In this document: positions 43,034-52,365 of the stretch, piece after piece
Numbering within the stretch: position 1 is the first letter of the stretch
Layout: the number at the start of each line of letters is the position of its first letter
Source of the DNA: a bacterium
GTDB lineage: Bacteria > Vulcanimicrobiota > Vulcanimicrobiia > Vulcanimicrobiales > SCRA01
Length of the DNA: 64,000 bases
Reading direction: 5' to 3'
Assembly: GCA_004298675.1 (NCBI GenBank)
Contig: SCRI01000038.1
Location: 1 to 64,000 of the forward strand
Notes under the pieces: model-generated
The model's input: the letters and a program-made list of their open reading frames with translations, nothing else
What the model was told of the DNA's origin: nothing
Database searches by the model: none
Position numbers and translations under genes: made by a program

Positions 43034-44634
43034 GTGGCGCCTTTACGCTTCAGCTCCAGTTGGCGCAACTCGACGCGGCGAATCTTGCCGCTCGACGTCT
43101 TGGGCAGATCGGTTACGAACTCGATCTCGCGCGGGTACTTGTACGGTGCCGTCTCGCGCTTGCAGTGCTCTTGCAGCTCGGCGACGAGTTGCGGTGTGGC
43201 GCTGTAGCCGTCGCGCAACACGACGAAGGCCTTGACCAGATTACCGCGATCCACGTCCGGTGAGCCCACCACTGCCGACTCCTTGACGGCCGGGTGGGTG
43301 AGCAGAGCGCTCTCGACCTCGAAGGGGCCGATACGGTAGCCAGCGGACGAAATGACGTCGTCGGCGCGCCCCACGAACCATAGGTAGCCGTCAGCGTCGC
43401 GCGTGGCGCGGTCGCCGGTGAGGTAGTACTCGCCGCGGTAGCAGTTAGCCGTCTCCTGCGGATTCTTGTAGTACTCGACGAACAGGGTAGGCGGATGCCC
43501 CTTCAGCCCGATGTCGCCCACCACGCCGTCGGCACAGACGTTGCCGTCCTCGTCGACGATGGCCACGTCGTGCCCGGGGGTGGGCTTGCCCATCGAGCCG
43601 GGGCGCACTTCGGAGCCGGGCAGGTTGGCCACGAGCAGCGAGTTTTCGGTCTGTCCGTAGCCGTCGAGAATCGTCAGGCCGTAGGCGTCACGGAAGCCCT
43701 TGATGACCTCGGGATTGAGCGGTTCGCCGGCCGAAACGGCATGGCGCAGCTTGGCCAGCTTCCAGCGCGTCCCCAGACCCTCCAGCTTGGCCTCCAAGCG
43801 ATATTCGGTCGGCGCTTGGCAGAGCACCGTCACGCCGAGGCGCTCCAGCAGATCCATGCGCTCCACGGGGTCGAAGCCGCCTTCATGCAGCACGATTGCC
43901 GAGCCGCAGGACCACGGTCCCAACAGCACGTTCCAAAGCGACTTGGCCCAGCCGGTGCCGGCAGAGCACCACACCAGATCCGTGGGCTTGGCGTCGAGCC
44001 AAAGCTGCGCTTGCATGCGCTTGGCAAACGTGTAGGCATGCGCGTGCAGCACGCCCTTGGGATCCTTGGTCGTACCCGAGGTGTAGACGAGGTAGGCCGG
44101 CTCGTCGCTGCTGGTTGGATTGCCGTTCCAGCCCTCACCGCTTTGGGCCGCCAGCGGCTCGAGCGCCGTCCACCCAGGGCGCTCGCCCCCGGTCACCAGC
44201 CAATGCTTGATCGTCGCCGCCTGCGGGCGCATCGCGTCGAACTCACTCGTTAGCGTGGCGTACGAGATGGCCGCCGTGGCCTCACTGTGATTGGCACGGA
44301 AGAGCAGGTCCTTCGCGCGCAGCTGCTCGCTGGAGGGGACGGCCACCGCGCCCACGCGCAGCAGCGCCAACATGACGAAGAGCCACTCGGGGCGCTTGGG
44401 GATCACGACCAGCACCTTGTCGCCCTGTGCGATCCCAACCTCGCGCAGCGCCGCAGCGTAGCGCGCCGATTCGCGTGCGATCTCCGCAAAGGTGTAACGG
44501 CGCTCGTGCCCGGCCTTGTCTAGGAAGATCAAGCCCAAGCGGTCTTCGCGCGCCAGCGCGCCGACGACGTCGCGCGCGAAGTTGAACGCAGCGGGAACCT
44601 GCCAATACGAATCGGTGTGGGATGCGGTAGCCAT
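43012..44634 (-). CDS. Acyl-CoA synthetase (AMP-forming), medium-chain type
   Basis: A 540-residue ANL-family enzyme. The P-loop is YLVYTSGTTKDPKGVLHAH, followed by TILDGYGQTEN, the hinge YYLTGDRATRDADGYLWFVG with RADDVISSAGYRIGPFEVE, and the catalytic Lys in PKTSSGKIRRVELR. It resembles AcsM/medium-chain or acetyl-CoA-synthetase-like enzymes. ATG 44634 has GGAGG seven bases upstream. The exact acid is unknown. Confidence 0.9.
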   Translation of the reverse strand: MATASHTDSYWQVPAAFNFARDVVGALAREDRLGLIFLDKAGHERRYTFAEIARESARYAAALREVGIAQGDKVLVVIPKRPEWLFVMLALLRVGAVAVPSSEQLRAKDLLFRANHSEATAAISYATLTSEFDAMRPQAATIKHWLVTGGERPGWTALEPLAAQSGEGWNGNPTSSDEPAYLVYTSGTTKDPKGVLHAHAYTFAKRMQAQLWLDAKPTDLVWCSAGTGWAKSLWNVLLGPWSCGSAIVLHEGGFDPVERMDLLERLGVTVLCQAPTEYRLEAKLEGLGTRWKLAKLRHAVSAGEPLNPEVIKGFRDAYGLTILDGYGQTENSLLVANLPGSEVRPGSMGKPTPGHDVAIVDEDGNVCADGVVGDIGLKGHPPTLFVEYYKNPQETANCYRGEYYLTGDRATRDADGYLWFVGRADDVISSAGYRIGPFEVESALLTHPAVKESAVVGSPDVDRGNLVKAFVVLRDGYSATPQLVAELQEHCKRETAPYKYPREIEFVTDLPKTSSGKIRRVELRQLELKRKGATQASGFV

Positions 44635-44725
44635 CGATACCTCCACGTGATCGCGCGCAGCGGCGCCGTGGAGTCGAATGCAACTCGCCGGGGCTCCATC
44701 CCTCCCGGCGAGTTGCAAACGTCGT

Positions 44726-45769
44726 CTAGACGGGCGAGCCTGTCGGCGTAGGCGCCGGTGAACCCGTCAGCGCAGGCGCAGGTGTGCCCGTCGGCGCAGC
44801 CGTGGGCGTGGCCGTCGGTGCGGGGCTTGCGAACGGCAGACCCGGTGAGAGCGTGGGGCACGTACCCGGCGTCGGCGCACCCACCGTCGCGCCGCTGCCG
44901 GTGAAGGCGGCCAGCGGCGCTTCGATCGTCACGAGCTTCTGCCCGTTGGCGTCGACTTCGATGTCGATGCGCGCGGCCGGCGAGATGATTGGGAACGTCA
45001 GCGGCTGTGTGAAGGGTGAAGCGACGTACGAGAAGATCGCGCCCGCGTCTCCGTCGCTCACCCGCTCTGCGATGCGCAGGGTCAACGCGCCCAAAGGCGT
45101 GGCGGAAGGTGCCGGCGCGGCCGAGGCAGTGGGGGCGGGAGCCGGAGTCAGCGGAGCAATCGTGATAGTGCTACCGTTGCAGACCGAGATCGAAATCGGG
45201 AGGTTGGTAGGCAGGTGATCGTCGTCGGCACTGTCGACGTCTTCGATTTCCCCATCCTCGGGGTTCTCCGTGGAGGTCTCCTGCTCGTTGTCGTTGGCAT
45301 CGACTTGTCCGTTGTCGTCGCGATCCGCGGCGGTGCGCACGGTGATCTGCGCGGGCGTGCTGCCGTTGGCGGGTGTGTACACGACGTTCGCGGCGGTCGC
45401 ACCGACGGAGGAAGCCAGAACCACCGTTGCCGTGACGGCACTGCTGCCGCTGCCCACGGTGACGGTAACGGTTGCTCCAAGGGGAACGGGTGCCGTGAAG
45501 TGCAGTTGCGCGAAACCGGAGCCGTTCAGCGTTCCAGTGGCAACCGTCTGCCCTTGATACGTCACGCTCACGGGGGCGCCGTCGAGTGACGCCGTACGGC
45601 GCCCCGAGGCAAGCGGCAAGCTGCTTCCGGAGAGGGTGAATCCGAGGCTCTGGGCCGTGCCGCCCGCGGCGGGAATGGCCGGCAGGGAGCTGCCGGAGGA
45701 GCCGCCGCCGCACGCGGCAAGCAGACCCGTGGCGACGATGGTGAGGCCGGCGAGGTAGCGTCTCTTCAT
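44726..45769 (-). CDS. Lipoprotein with EF-hand-like loop and Pro/Thr-rich tail
   Basis: A 347-residue protein with a lipobox (GLLAAC, Cys at about residue 20) and a Gly/Ser linker. A beta-rich domain has a Ca2+-loop-like segment DRDDNGQVDAND followed by an acidic stretch. The C terminus is a low-complexity tail of APTPT/GTP/GSP units (about 44726-44860). It is exported and probably surface-anchored. TATCGT lies 7 bases before the ATG (leaderless layout). No family is recognised. Confidence 0.8.
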   Translation of the reverse strand: MKRRYLAGLTIVATGLLAACGGGSSGSSLPAIPAAGGTAQSLGFTLSGSSLPLASGRRTASLDGAPVSVTYQGQTVATGTLNGSGFAQLHFTAPVPLGATVTVTVGSGSSAVTATVVLASSVGATAANVVYTPANGSTPAQITVRTAADRDDNGQVDANDNEQETSTENPEDGEIEDVDSADDDHLPTNLPISISVCNGSTITIAPLTPAPAPTASAAPAPSATPLGALTLRIAERVSDGDAGAIFSYVASPFTQPLTFPIISPAARIDIEVDANGQKLVTIEAPLAAFTGSGATVGAPTPGTCPTLSPGLPFASPAPTATPTAAPTGTPAPALTGSPAPTPTGSPV

Positions 45770-45896
45770 GCTGTCAACGATAGAGAGTAAGGGATTTCGC
45801 CCGCAAGCGCGCGTGCCGATATGTGGGCCACCGCACACGCGCGCGCCGGCAAAGCAAGCCGGCGTCCTTGACCCCCCCTAGTACCATAGAACGGAG
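45770..45896. promoter_or_regulatory. Divergent intergenic region lipoprotein / valS
   Basis: The gap holds TATCGT for the lipoprotein (minus strand), a hairpin of two GCCGGC copies at 45845-45863, and TACCAT at 45882-45887 nine bases before valS. No T-box specifier structure can fit or be seen. Confidence 0.4.
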
Positions 45897-48524
45897 ATGG
45901 AGCAGAGGACCGAACCCGCTAAAGCCTACGATCCAAAAGAGGTCGAGCAGCGCTGGTACCGGCGCTGGGAGGAGTCCGGCGTCTTCCACGCAGAGCCCGA
46001 TTCCACCAAGGCGCCCTTCGTGATCGCGATGCCTCCGCCCAACATCACCGGACGCGCCCATCTCGGCCACGGCTCTACGTATACGACGCAGGATATCCTC
46101 GTGCGCTTCCACCGCATGCTGGGGGAGAATGCCGTCTGGATCCCCGGCTTGGACCACGCTGCCATCGCTACCCAAGCCGTGCTCGACCGCGAGCTAGCCA
46201 AGGAGGGGAAGACCCGCCACGATCTCGGACGCGAGCGCTTCCTCGAGCGCGCCCGCGCCTGGAAGGACGAGTACGGCGGCATCATCGACCAGCAGTTCCG
46301 CTTGCTGGGCTTCGGCCCGGATTGGGCCCGCGAGCGCTACACGATGGACCCCGCGCTCTCCGCCGCGGTCGCCAAAGTTTTCGTGGAGCTCTACCGCGAG
46401 GGTCTGATCTATCGCGGCAATCGCTTGGTGAACTGGTGCCCCACTTGCGCCTCCACGCTCTCCGATGCCGAAGTGGAGCACGAGGAACGCGACGGCACGC
46501 TCTGGTACATCCGCTACCCGCTGGGCGACGGTAGCGGCGAGATCATCGTGGCCACCACTCGTCCCGAGACCATGCTCGGCGATACCGCGGTGGCGGTGCA
46601 CCCGGACGACGAGCGCTACCGCGCGCTCGTGGGCAAGCAGGTGCTGCTGCCGCTGCAGGAGCGCCCCATTCCCATCGTGGCCGACGCCGCGGTGGAGCGC
46701 GAGTTCGGCACGGGAGCCGTCAAGGTCACGCCGGCGCACGATCCCACCGACTACGAGATCGGCGTGCGCCACGGCCTGGCGATGCCCAGCGTTATCGGCC
46801 TCGACGCGAAGATGACGGCTGAGGCCGGCGCCGCCTACCAAGGTTTGGATCGCGACCAGGCGCGCCAGCGCGTGGTGGCCGACCTGCAGGCGCGTGGCCT
46901 GCTCGTGCGCACGGAGACCCTCCACCACGCCGTGGCCACCTGCTCCCGCTGCGGTACGGTGATCGAGCCGCTGCTCTCACTGCAGTGGTTCGTGACGATG
47001 GAGCCGCTCGCCAAGCCGGCGCTGGAAGCCTTGCGCGACGGGCGTTTGCGGTTCGTGCCCGAGCGCCACGGCCGCACCTACGCGCAGTGGCTCGAGCATA
47101 TTCGCGACTGGAACATCTCGCGCCAGGTGTGGTGGGGACATCGCCTCCCGGTGTGGTACACGCCGCAGGGTGACGTCATCGTTGCGGAGAGTGAGGACGA
47201 AGCCAAGCGCGTCGCGCTGGAGCGCCACGGCACGGCGGAGCTCACGCGCGACGAGGACACGCTGGACACCTGGTTCTCCAGCGGACTCTGGCCGTTCTCG
47301 ATCTTGGGCTGGCCCAAGCAGACGCCGGAGCTGGCCGCCTGGTATCCCACGCAGGTGCTCGTCACCGCGCAGGAGATCATCTTCCTGTGGGTGGCGCGCA
47401 TGGTGATGCTGGGCATGCACTTCGTGGATCCCGAGCGCCCGCCGTTCCGGGACGTGCTGATCACGCCGCTGGTCTTCGATCAGCAGGGGCGTAAGATGTC
47501 GAAGTCGCTGGGCAACTCCATCGACCCGCTCGATCTGATCGAGAAGTACGGCGCCGACGCCACGCGCATGGGCATTGTCCGGCAGATGCACTTGGAGTCA
47601 CAGGAGCTGCGCTTCAGCGAGTCGCGCTGCGAAGAGTCGCGCAACTTCAACAACAAGATTTGGAACGCGGCGCGTTACGTGCTCGCCTTGGAGGCGCCCG
47701 CGGAAACGGGGCTGCCCGCGCCCGAGCAGCGCACGCTGGCGGACCGCTGGATTCTCACGCGCCTGGGTGAGACCGTCGAGAGCGTGACCGCGGCCTACCA
47801 CGCCTACGAATTCTCCACGGCCGCCGAGCGGCTCTGGAAGTTCCTCTGGAACGAGTACTGCGACTGGTACCTCGAGGCGACCAAGCTGCCGTCGCCCGGC
47901 CGCGCCGCGGTCCTCACCACCGTGCTCGACGTGGCGCTGCGCTTGCTGCACCCCATCGAGCCGTTTATCACCGAGGAGATCTGGCAGCTGCTCCCGCAGC
48001 GCCGCGGAGACGGCGCGAGCATCTCGCGCGCGCCCTGGCCGCAGGCGTCGGAGCTGGCGCGCGACGACGCCGCGGCCGCACGCTTCGAGCGTCTGGTGGA
48101 GGTGATCGTCGCGCTGCGCCGACTGCGTGCCGACGCGGGCATCCCCGCGCGCGAGCTGCCGCAGGCTTCGCTCGCGCACGTCGACTTGGATGCCGAGGAG
48201 TCGGCGCTGGTGGAGCGCTTGGCGCGCGTGCGCCTGGTGGCTCCGGCGCCGGCGGGGGGCACGGGGCTGCTCACGGAGCACGTGGGCGACGTGGAGCTGG
48301 CCCTGCGGGCCGGCGCCGATGCCGCCGCGCGCGAGGCCGGGCGGCTGCAAGCGGAGGAGCGCCGCTTGATCGGCGAAGTGGAGCGCTTGGAGCAGAAGCT
48401 TGCCAATGCGTCCTTCGCGCTGAAGGCACCGCCCGCGATCGTCCAGAAGGAGCGAGAGAAGCTCGCCGGGTATGCGGAAGAGCTCCAGCGCACGCGCCAA
48501 CGATTGACGGAAATCTTGAAGTGA
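45897..48524 (+). CDS. valS: Valyl-tRNA synthetase
   Basis: An 875-residue class I synthetase. The HIGH-type motif lies in PPPNITGRAHLGHG, the editing domain includes TTRPETMLGDTAVAVHPDDE, and KMSKS is in GRKMSKSLGNSIDPLDLIEK. An anticodon-binding domain and a C-terminal coiled coil of about 65 residues follow. The stop overlaps the GTG of pyrR, so valS heads the pyrimidine operon. Confidence 0.98.
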   Translation: MEQRTEPAKAYDPKEVEQRWYRRWEESGVFHAEPDSTKAPFVIAMPPPNITGRAHLGHGSTYTTQDILVRFHRMLGENAVWIPGLDHAAIATQAVLDRELAKEGKTRHDLGRERFLERARAWKDEYGGIIDQQFRLLGFGPDWARERYTMDPALSAAVAKVFVELYREGLIYRGNRLVNWCPTCASTLSDAEVEHEERDGTLWYIRYPLGDGSGEIIVATTRPETMLGDTAVAVHPDDERYRALVGKQVLLPLQERPIPIVADAAVEREFGTGAVKVTPAHDPTDYEIGVRHGLAMPSVIGLDAKMTAEAGAAYQGLDRDQARQRVVADLQARGLLVRTETLHHAVATCSRCGTVIEPLLSLQWFVTMEPLAKPALEALRDGRLRFVPERHGRTYAQWLEHIRDWNISRQVWWGHRLPVWYTPQGDVIVAESEDEAKRVALERHGTAELTRDEDTLDTWFSSGLWPFSILGWPKQTPELAAWYPTQVLVTAQEIIFLWVARMVMLGMHFVDPERPPFRDVLITPLVFDQQGRKMSKSLGNSIDPLDLIEKYGADATRMGIVRQMHLESQELRFSESRCEESRNFNNKIWNAARYVLALEAPAETGLPAPEQRTLADRWILTRLGETVESVTAAYHAYEFSTAAERLWKFLWNEYCDWYLEATKLPSPGRAAVLTTVLDVALRLLHPIEPFITEEIWQLLPQRRGDGASISRAPWPQASELARDDAAAARFERLVEVIVALRRLRADAGIPARELPQASLAHVDLDAEESALVERLARVRLVAPAPAGGTGLLTEHVGDVELALRAGADAAAREAGRLQAEERRLIGEVERLEQKLANASFALKAPPAIVQKEREKLAGYAEELQRTRQRLTEILK

Positions 48525-49078
48525 TCACCTCTACCCAGCCGAAGCGGACGCTCATGGGCGCCGAAATGATCGAGCGCGCCATCGCCCGCATGGCGCATCA
48601 GATCGTGGAGCCGGAGAGCGCGCAGGACGGCGTGCTGCTGATCGGCATTCGCCGCGGCGGTGAGGCCCTGGTCCAGCGCTTGGCGGCACAGATCGCGCAG
48701 ATCACCGGCAAGGTCCCCAAGGTCGGCTTCCTCAACATTCAACTCTACCGCGACGACGACGTGGTGCGCGAGATCCCGGAGACCGAGGTCTACGACGACG
48801 TCACCGATCGCGAGGTCGTGGTCGTCGACGACGTGCTCTTCACCGGCCGTACCGTGCGTAGCGCGCTGGATGCCGTGACCGATCTGGGGCGGCCGCGTGC
48901 CGTGCGGCTGGCGGTGCTGATCGACCGCGGCCTGCGCGAGTTGCCGATCCAGCCCGATTACGTCGGGCGCTACGTGCCGACGTCGCGCCGCGAACACATC
49001 GCGGTGCACCTCTCGCCGCAGCCGGCACCCGACGACGCGGTCTGCATCACCGTTCGGGAGGATGATGGCGCCGCGTAA
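48521..49078 (+). CDS. pyrR: PyrR bifunctional regulator / uracil phosphoribosyltransferase
   Basis: A 185-residue PRTase-fold protein. The PRPP-binding loop is VVVVDDVLFTGRTVRSAL, with LLIGIRRGGEAL and the RDDD segment typical of PyrR. In many bacteria PyrR binds pyr mRNA to cause attenuation. No obvious PyrR-binding loop or attenuator lies between valS and pyrB, so its RNA target here is unclear. It overlaps pyrB by 17 bases. Confidence 0.95.
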   Translation: MITSTQPKRTLMGAEMIERAIARMAHQIVEPESAQDGVLLIGIRRGGEALVQRLAAQIAQITGKVPKVGFLNIQLYRDDDVVREIPETEVYDDVTDREVVVVDDVLFTGRTVRSALDAVTDLGRPRAVRLAVLIDRGLRELPIQPDYVGRYVPTSRREHIAVHLSPQPAPDDAVCITVREDDGAA

Positions 49079-49961
49079 TCTGCTCGACCTCGACGACGTC
49101 AACGCCGAGGAGCTGCTGGCGCTCCTCGACCGGGCCGAAGCCTTCCAGCGCGATCCCTCGCCGCGACGCACCTTGGCGGGCGTTCCCGTCATCAATCTCT
49201 TCTTCGAGCCCAGCACGCGCACGCAGACCAGTTTCGCCATCGCCGAGCAGCGGCTGGGTGCCGAGGTGGTCACCATCAATCCCGGCGACTCCTCGATGGT
49301 CAAAGGTGAATCCATCGCCGACACCGCGATCACGCTGGCGGCTATGGGCGTGGGTGCCGTGGTGGTGCGCCACAAAGAGTCGGGCTTTCCCTACGTGCTG
49401 GCGCGCAGTTTCCCAGGCCACGTCGTCAACGCCGGCGACGGCACCCATGCGCATCCCACCCAAGCCTTGCTCGATGTGATGACGCTGCGTCAGGAGTTCG
49501 GGCGTATTGCCGGTTTGCGCGTGGCCATCGTCGGCGACATCGCGCACTCGCGCGTCGCACGCTCCAACATTCACGCACTGCGCGCGCTGGGGGCGCAGAC
49601 GATTCTCGTGGGCCCGCCCACGCTGCTCCCCGACGCGATGGCGCAAACGGCGGTCGACGTCGAGCGCGATCTCGAGCGCGTGCTGCCGACGGTCGACGCG
49701 GTGATGCTGCTGCGCATCCAGCGCGAACGGCTCGACACCGCCCTCGTGCCCAGCGTCGCGGCGTATGCGGCACAGTATCAATTGAATGCCGAGCGTCTGG
49801 AGCTGCTGCGGCAAGGCGCCGTGGTGCTGCATCCCGGGCCGTATAATCGCGGGGTCGAGCTGACCGACGAGGTGTTGGAGTTTCCCGGCTGCCGCTATGT
49901 GAACCAAGTCGCCAACGGCGTCTTCGCGCGCATGGCCGTGCTGGAGGCGCTGTGCGCGTGA
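49062..49961 (+). CDS. pyrB: Aspartate carbamoyltransferase catalytic subunit
   Basis: A 299-residue protein with the carbamoyl-phosphate motif FFEPSTRTQTSFAIAEQRLG, the Lys/Ser loop PGDSSMVKGESIADT, the HPTQALLD segment and the aspartate loop MLLRIQRERL. It joins carbamoyl phosphate and aspartate. No pyrI regulatory chain is adjacent. ATG 49062 lies within the end of pyrR. Confidence 0.97.
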   Translation: MMAPRNLLDLDDVNAEELLALLDRAEAFQRDPSPRRTLAGVPVINLFFEPSTRTQTSFAIAEQRLGAEVVTINPGDSSMVKGESIADTAITLAAMGVGAVVVRHKESGFPYVLARSFPGHVVNAGDGTHAHPTQALLDVMTLRQEFGRIAGLRVAIVGDIAHSRVARSNIHALRALGAQTILVGPPTLLPDAMAQTAVDVERDLERVLPTVDAVMLLRIQRERLDTALVPSVAAYAAQYQLNAERLELLRQGAVVLHPGPYNRGVELTDEVLEFPGCRYVNQVANGVFARMAVLEALCA

Positions 49962-51301
49962 GCGAGCCGTTGCTGCTGCGCGGCGGGCGCGTCGTGGATC
50001 CCTCGCAGCGTTTGGACGCCGCACGCGACGTGCTGATCGAGAACGGCCGCGTCGCGCGCATCGCCGAGGAGATCACACCCTCCGAGGTGCCCGCCGCGCT
50101 GGCGTTGGACCTGCACGGAGCGATCGTCGCACCGGGCTTCATCGATCCGCACGTGCATCTGCGCGAGCCGGGGCAGACGCACAAAGAGAGCATCGTCAGT
50201 GGCGTCGCGGCCGCGGTGGCCGGCGGCTTCACGGCCGTGGCGGCGATGCCGAACACCACTCCGGCCCTCGATACTCCGGAGCTGATCCGCGGTGTGTTGG
50301 AGCGGGCGCGTGACGCGGGCCTTGCGCGCGTCTATCCCATTGCGGCGATGACGCTGGGGCGTGCCGGCAAAGAGCTGGCCCCCTATCATCTGCTGGCCCA
50401 GGCGGGCGCCGTGGCGTTCAGCGACGATGGTACGACCGTCGACGACGCTCGCGTGCTGCGCCGTGCCGCGCTCTACGCGCGCGATCTCGACGCGCCGTTC
50501 ATCTCGCACTGCGAGGAGGCGTCGCTGCGCGCCGGCGGACTCATGAACGAGGGCGGCACGAGCGCGCGTTTGGGCATCGCCGCGGCGCCGCGCCTAGCCG
50601 AGGACGTGATCGTCGCGCGCGATCTGCTGATCGCCGGCGACACCGGCAAGCGCTGGCACATCGCCCACCTCTCCACCGGGCGCGGGTTGGAGCTGGTGAA
50701 GTGGGCTCGCGGCCAAGGCATCGCCGCCAGCTGCGAAGTCACCCCACACCATCTGTTCTTCACCGAAGCCCTCTTTGAGGGCTTCGCCGCAAGCGGTCGC
50801 GTCTGTCCGCCGCTGCGTACGGAGGAAGACGTTGCGGCGCTGCGCGCGGGCGTGCGGCGGGGCGAAGTCGACGTGCTGGCCACGGACCACGCGCCCCACG
50901 CCGCCGGCGACAAGTCCGGGCTGCTCTCCGAGACCGCCGTGGGATTCAGCGGCCTGGAGATTGCGGTCGGCGCCTACGCGCTGGCGCTGCCGGACCTCCC
51001 GCTGGAACGGTTCGTGGCGCTGCTCTCCACCAACGTGGCGCGGCTGCTGAACGTTGAGGGCGGCACGCTCGCGCCCGGCAGCGTGGCCGACGTGACGGTC
51101 CTGCGCGACGAAGCCTGGACGGTCGAGCCGGAGCGCTTTCACTCCAAGGGCAAGAGCACGCCGTTCGCTGGCCTGCGTCTGCCGCGCCGTGCCGTCGCAA
51201 CCGTCGTGGGCGGCAGGCTAGTCTACGATGCGACGGGACGGCAGCCGCGGGTGGCGGACACGAGCGACGGCCATGCCACGCTGAGAATAGGAACGCGATG
51301 A
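49958..51301 (+). CDS. pyrC: Dihydroorotase
   Basis: A 447-residue type I dihydroorotase. Metal ligands are in FIDPHVHLREPGQT, the catalytic region in HIAHLST and CEVTPHHLFF, and the final Asp in LATDHAPHAAGDK. The usual carboxylated Lys is not evident (residue FSDDGTTV instead, as in the class without Lys). GTG 49958 overlaps the pyrB stop; GTG 49952 is an alternative. Stop overlaps the carA ATG. Confidence 0.96.
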   Translation: MSEPLLLRGGRVVDPSQRLDAARDVLIENGRVARIAEEITPSEVPAALALDLHGAIVAPGFIDPHVHLREPGQTHKESIVSGVAAAVAGGFTAVAAMPNTTPALDTPELIRGVLERARDAGLARVYPIAAMTLGRAGKELAPYHLLAQAGAVAFSDDGTTVDDARVLRRAALYARDLDAPFISHCEEASLRAGGLMNEGGTSARLGIAAAPRLAEDVIVARDLLIAGDTGKRWHIAHLSTGRGLELVKWARGQGIAASCEVTPHHLFFTEALFEGFAASGRVCPPLRTEEDVAALRAGVRRGEVDVLATDHAPHAAGDKSGLLSETAVGFSGLEIAVGAYALALPDLPLERFVALLSTNVARLLNVEGGTLAPGSVADVTVLRDEAWTVEPERFHSKGKSTPFAGLRLPRRAVATVVGGRLVYDATGRQPRVADTSDGHATLRIGTR

Positions 51302-52365
51302 AGGCTCTGCTGCTGCTGGAGAGCGGCCAACGTTACGAGGGTGAGGGTGCCGGAGCCGAGGGGCTCGTCACCGGGGAGGCCGTCTTCTTCACGGGGATGA
51401 CCGGCTATGAGGAGGCCCTGACCGACCCATCCTACAACGCGCAGATCCTCGTCTTCACCTACCCGATGATCGGCAACTACGGCATCAGCCGCAGCGCCAT
51501 GCAGCACGGCACCGCCACCGCTGCGGGGGCCGTGATCAAGCGTCTCTGCCGCCACCCCTCGCACCATCAGAGTAAGCTCGATCTCGACGCCTGGATGAAG
51601 GAGCAGGGGATGCCGGCGATCGTCGGCATCGACACCCGCGCCCTCACCATGCACCTGCGCGAGCACGGCACCATGCGCGCGGTGCTAGCCGTGGGCGACG
51701 CGGCCATCGCCCAGGCGCCCGAGGCGCTGCGCGCCTACTGCGCCGCCGCCCCCGCCAACCTCGTGGCCCCGGTCTCCATCCCCGCGCCGATGCAGCGCGG
51801 CACGCGCGGAGCGCGCAAACGGCTGGTGCTGATCGACTGTGGGCTGAAGGAGGGCATCCTGCAGGCCCTGGGGGAGCTCGACGTCTCAGTGACCGTGCTG
51901 CCTTGGAACGCCACGCGCGCCGAGATTCTGGCGCAGCGCCCCGACGCCATCCTGATCTCCAACGGCCCCGGTGATCCGCAGGATCTGCCCGAGATGATCG
52001 CAACCCTGCGCACCTTCATCGGTGAGCTGCCCCTCTTTGGCATCTGCCTAGGGCACCAGTTGTTGGCATGGGCTTGCGGGGCCAAGACCTTCAAGCTGCC
52101 GTACGGCCATCGCGGCGGCAATCAGCCCGTGAAGGACTTGGAGTCCGGTCGCGTGCTCGTGACCGCGCACAATCATGGCTACGCCGTCGAGCGTGCGTCG
52201 TTGCCCGCCGAGCTGGTGGAGACGATGGTCAACTTGAACGACGATACCAACGAAGGCTTTCGCCACCGTACGCTACCCATCGCGGCGGTGCAGTTTCACC
52301 CCGAGGCCTCGCCCGGGCCGGCCGACGCGCGCTACCTGTTCGAACGGTGGCTGGCCTCCGTCTAG
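51298..52365 (+). CDS. carA: Carbamoyl-phosphate synthase small subunit
   Basis: A 355-residue glutaminase subunit with an N-terminal domain (TGEAVFFTGMTGYEEALTDP) and a class I amidotransferase domain. The Cys nucleophile is in LFGICLGHQLLAWA and the His/Glu pair in VQFHPEASPGP. It supplies ammonia to CarB, which is not in this window; the operon continues into bat-type genes instead. Confidence 0.97.
   Translation: MKALLLLESGQRYEGEGAGAEGLVTGEAVFFTGMTGYEEALTDPSYNAQILVFTYPMIGNYGISRSAMQHGTATAAGAVIKRLCRHPSHHQSKLDLDAWMKEQGMPAIVGIDTRALTMHLREHGTMRAVLAVGDAAIAQAPEALRAYCAAAPANLVAPVSIPAPMQRGTRGARKRLVLIDCGLKEGILQALGELDVSVTVLPWNATRAEILAQRPDAILISNGPGDPQDLPEMIATLRTFIGELPLFGICLGHQLLAWACGAKTFKLPYGHRGGNQPVKDLESGRVLVTAHNHGYAVERASLPAELVETMVNLNDDTNEGFRHRTLPIAAVQFHPEASPGPADARYLFERWLASV

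Noticed and set aside
45770-45896. T-box or PyrR-type attenuator upstream of valS
   Set aside because: The gap is only 127 bases, and no specifier loop, T-box sequence or PyrR-binding loop is visible.
47804-49375. 523-codon minus-strand reading frame
   Set aside because: It covers the ends of valS, pyrR and pyrB in antisense and is Ser/Arg-rich without domain features.
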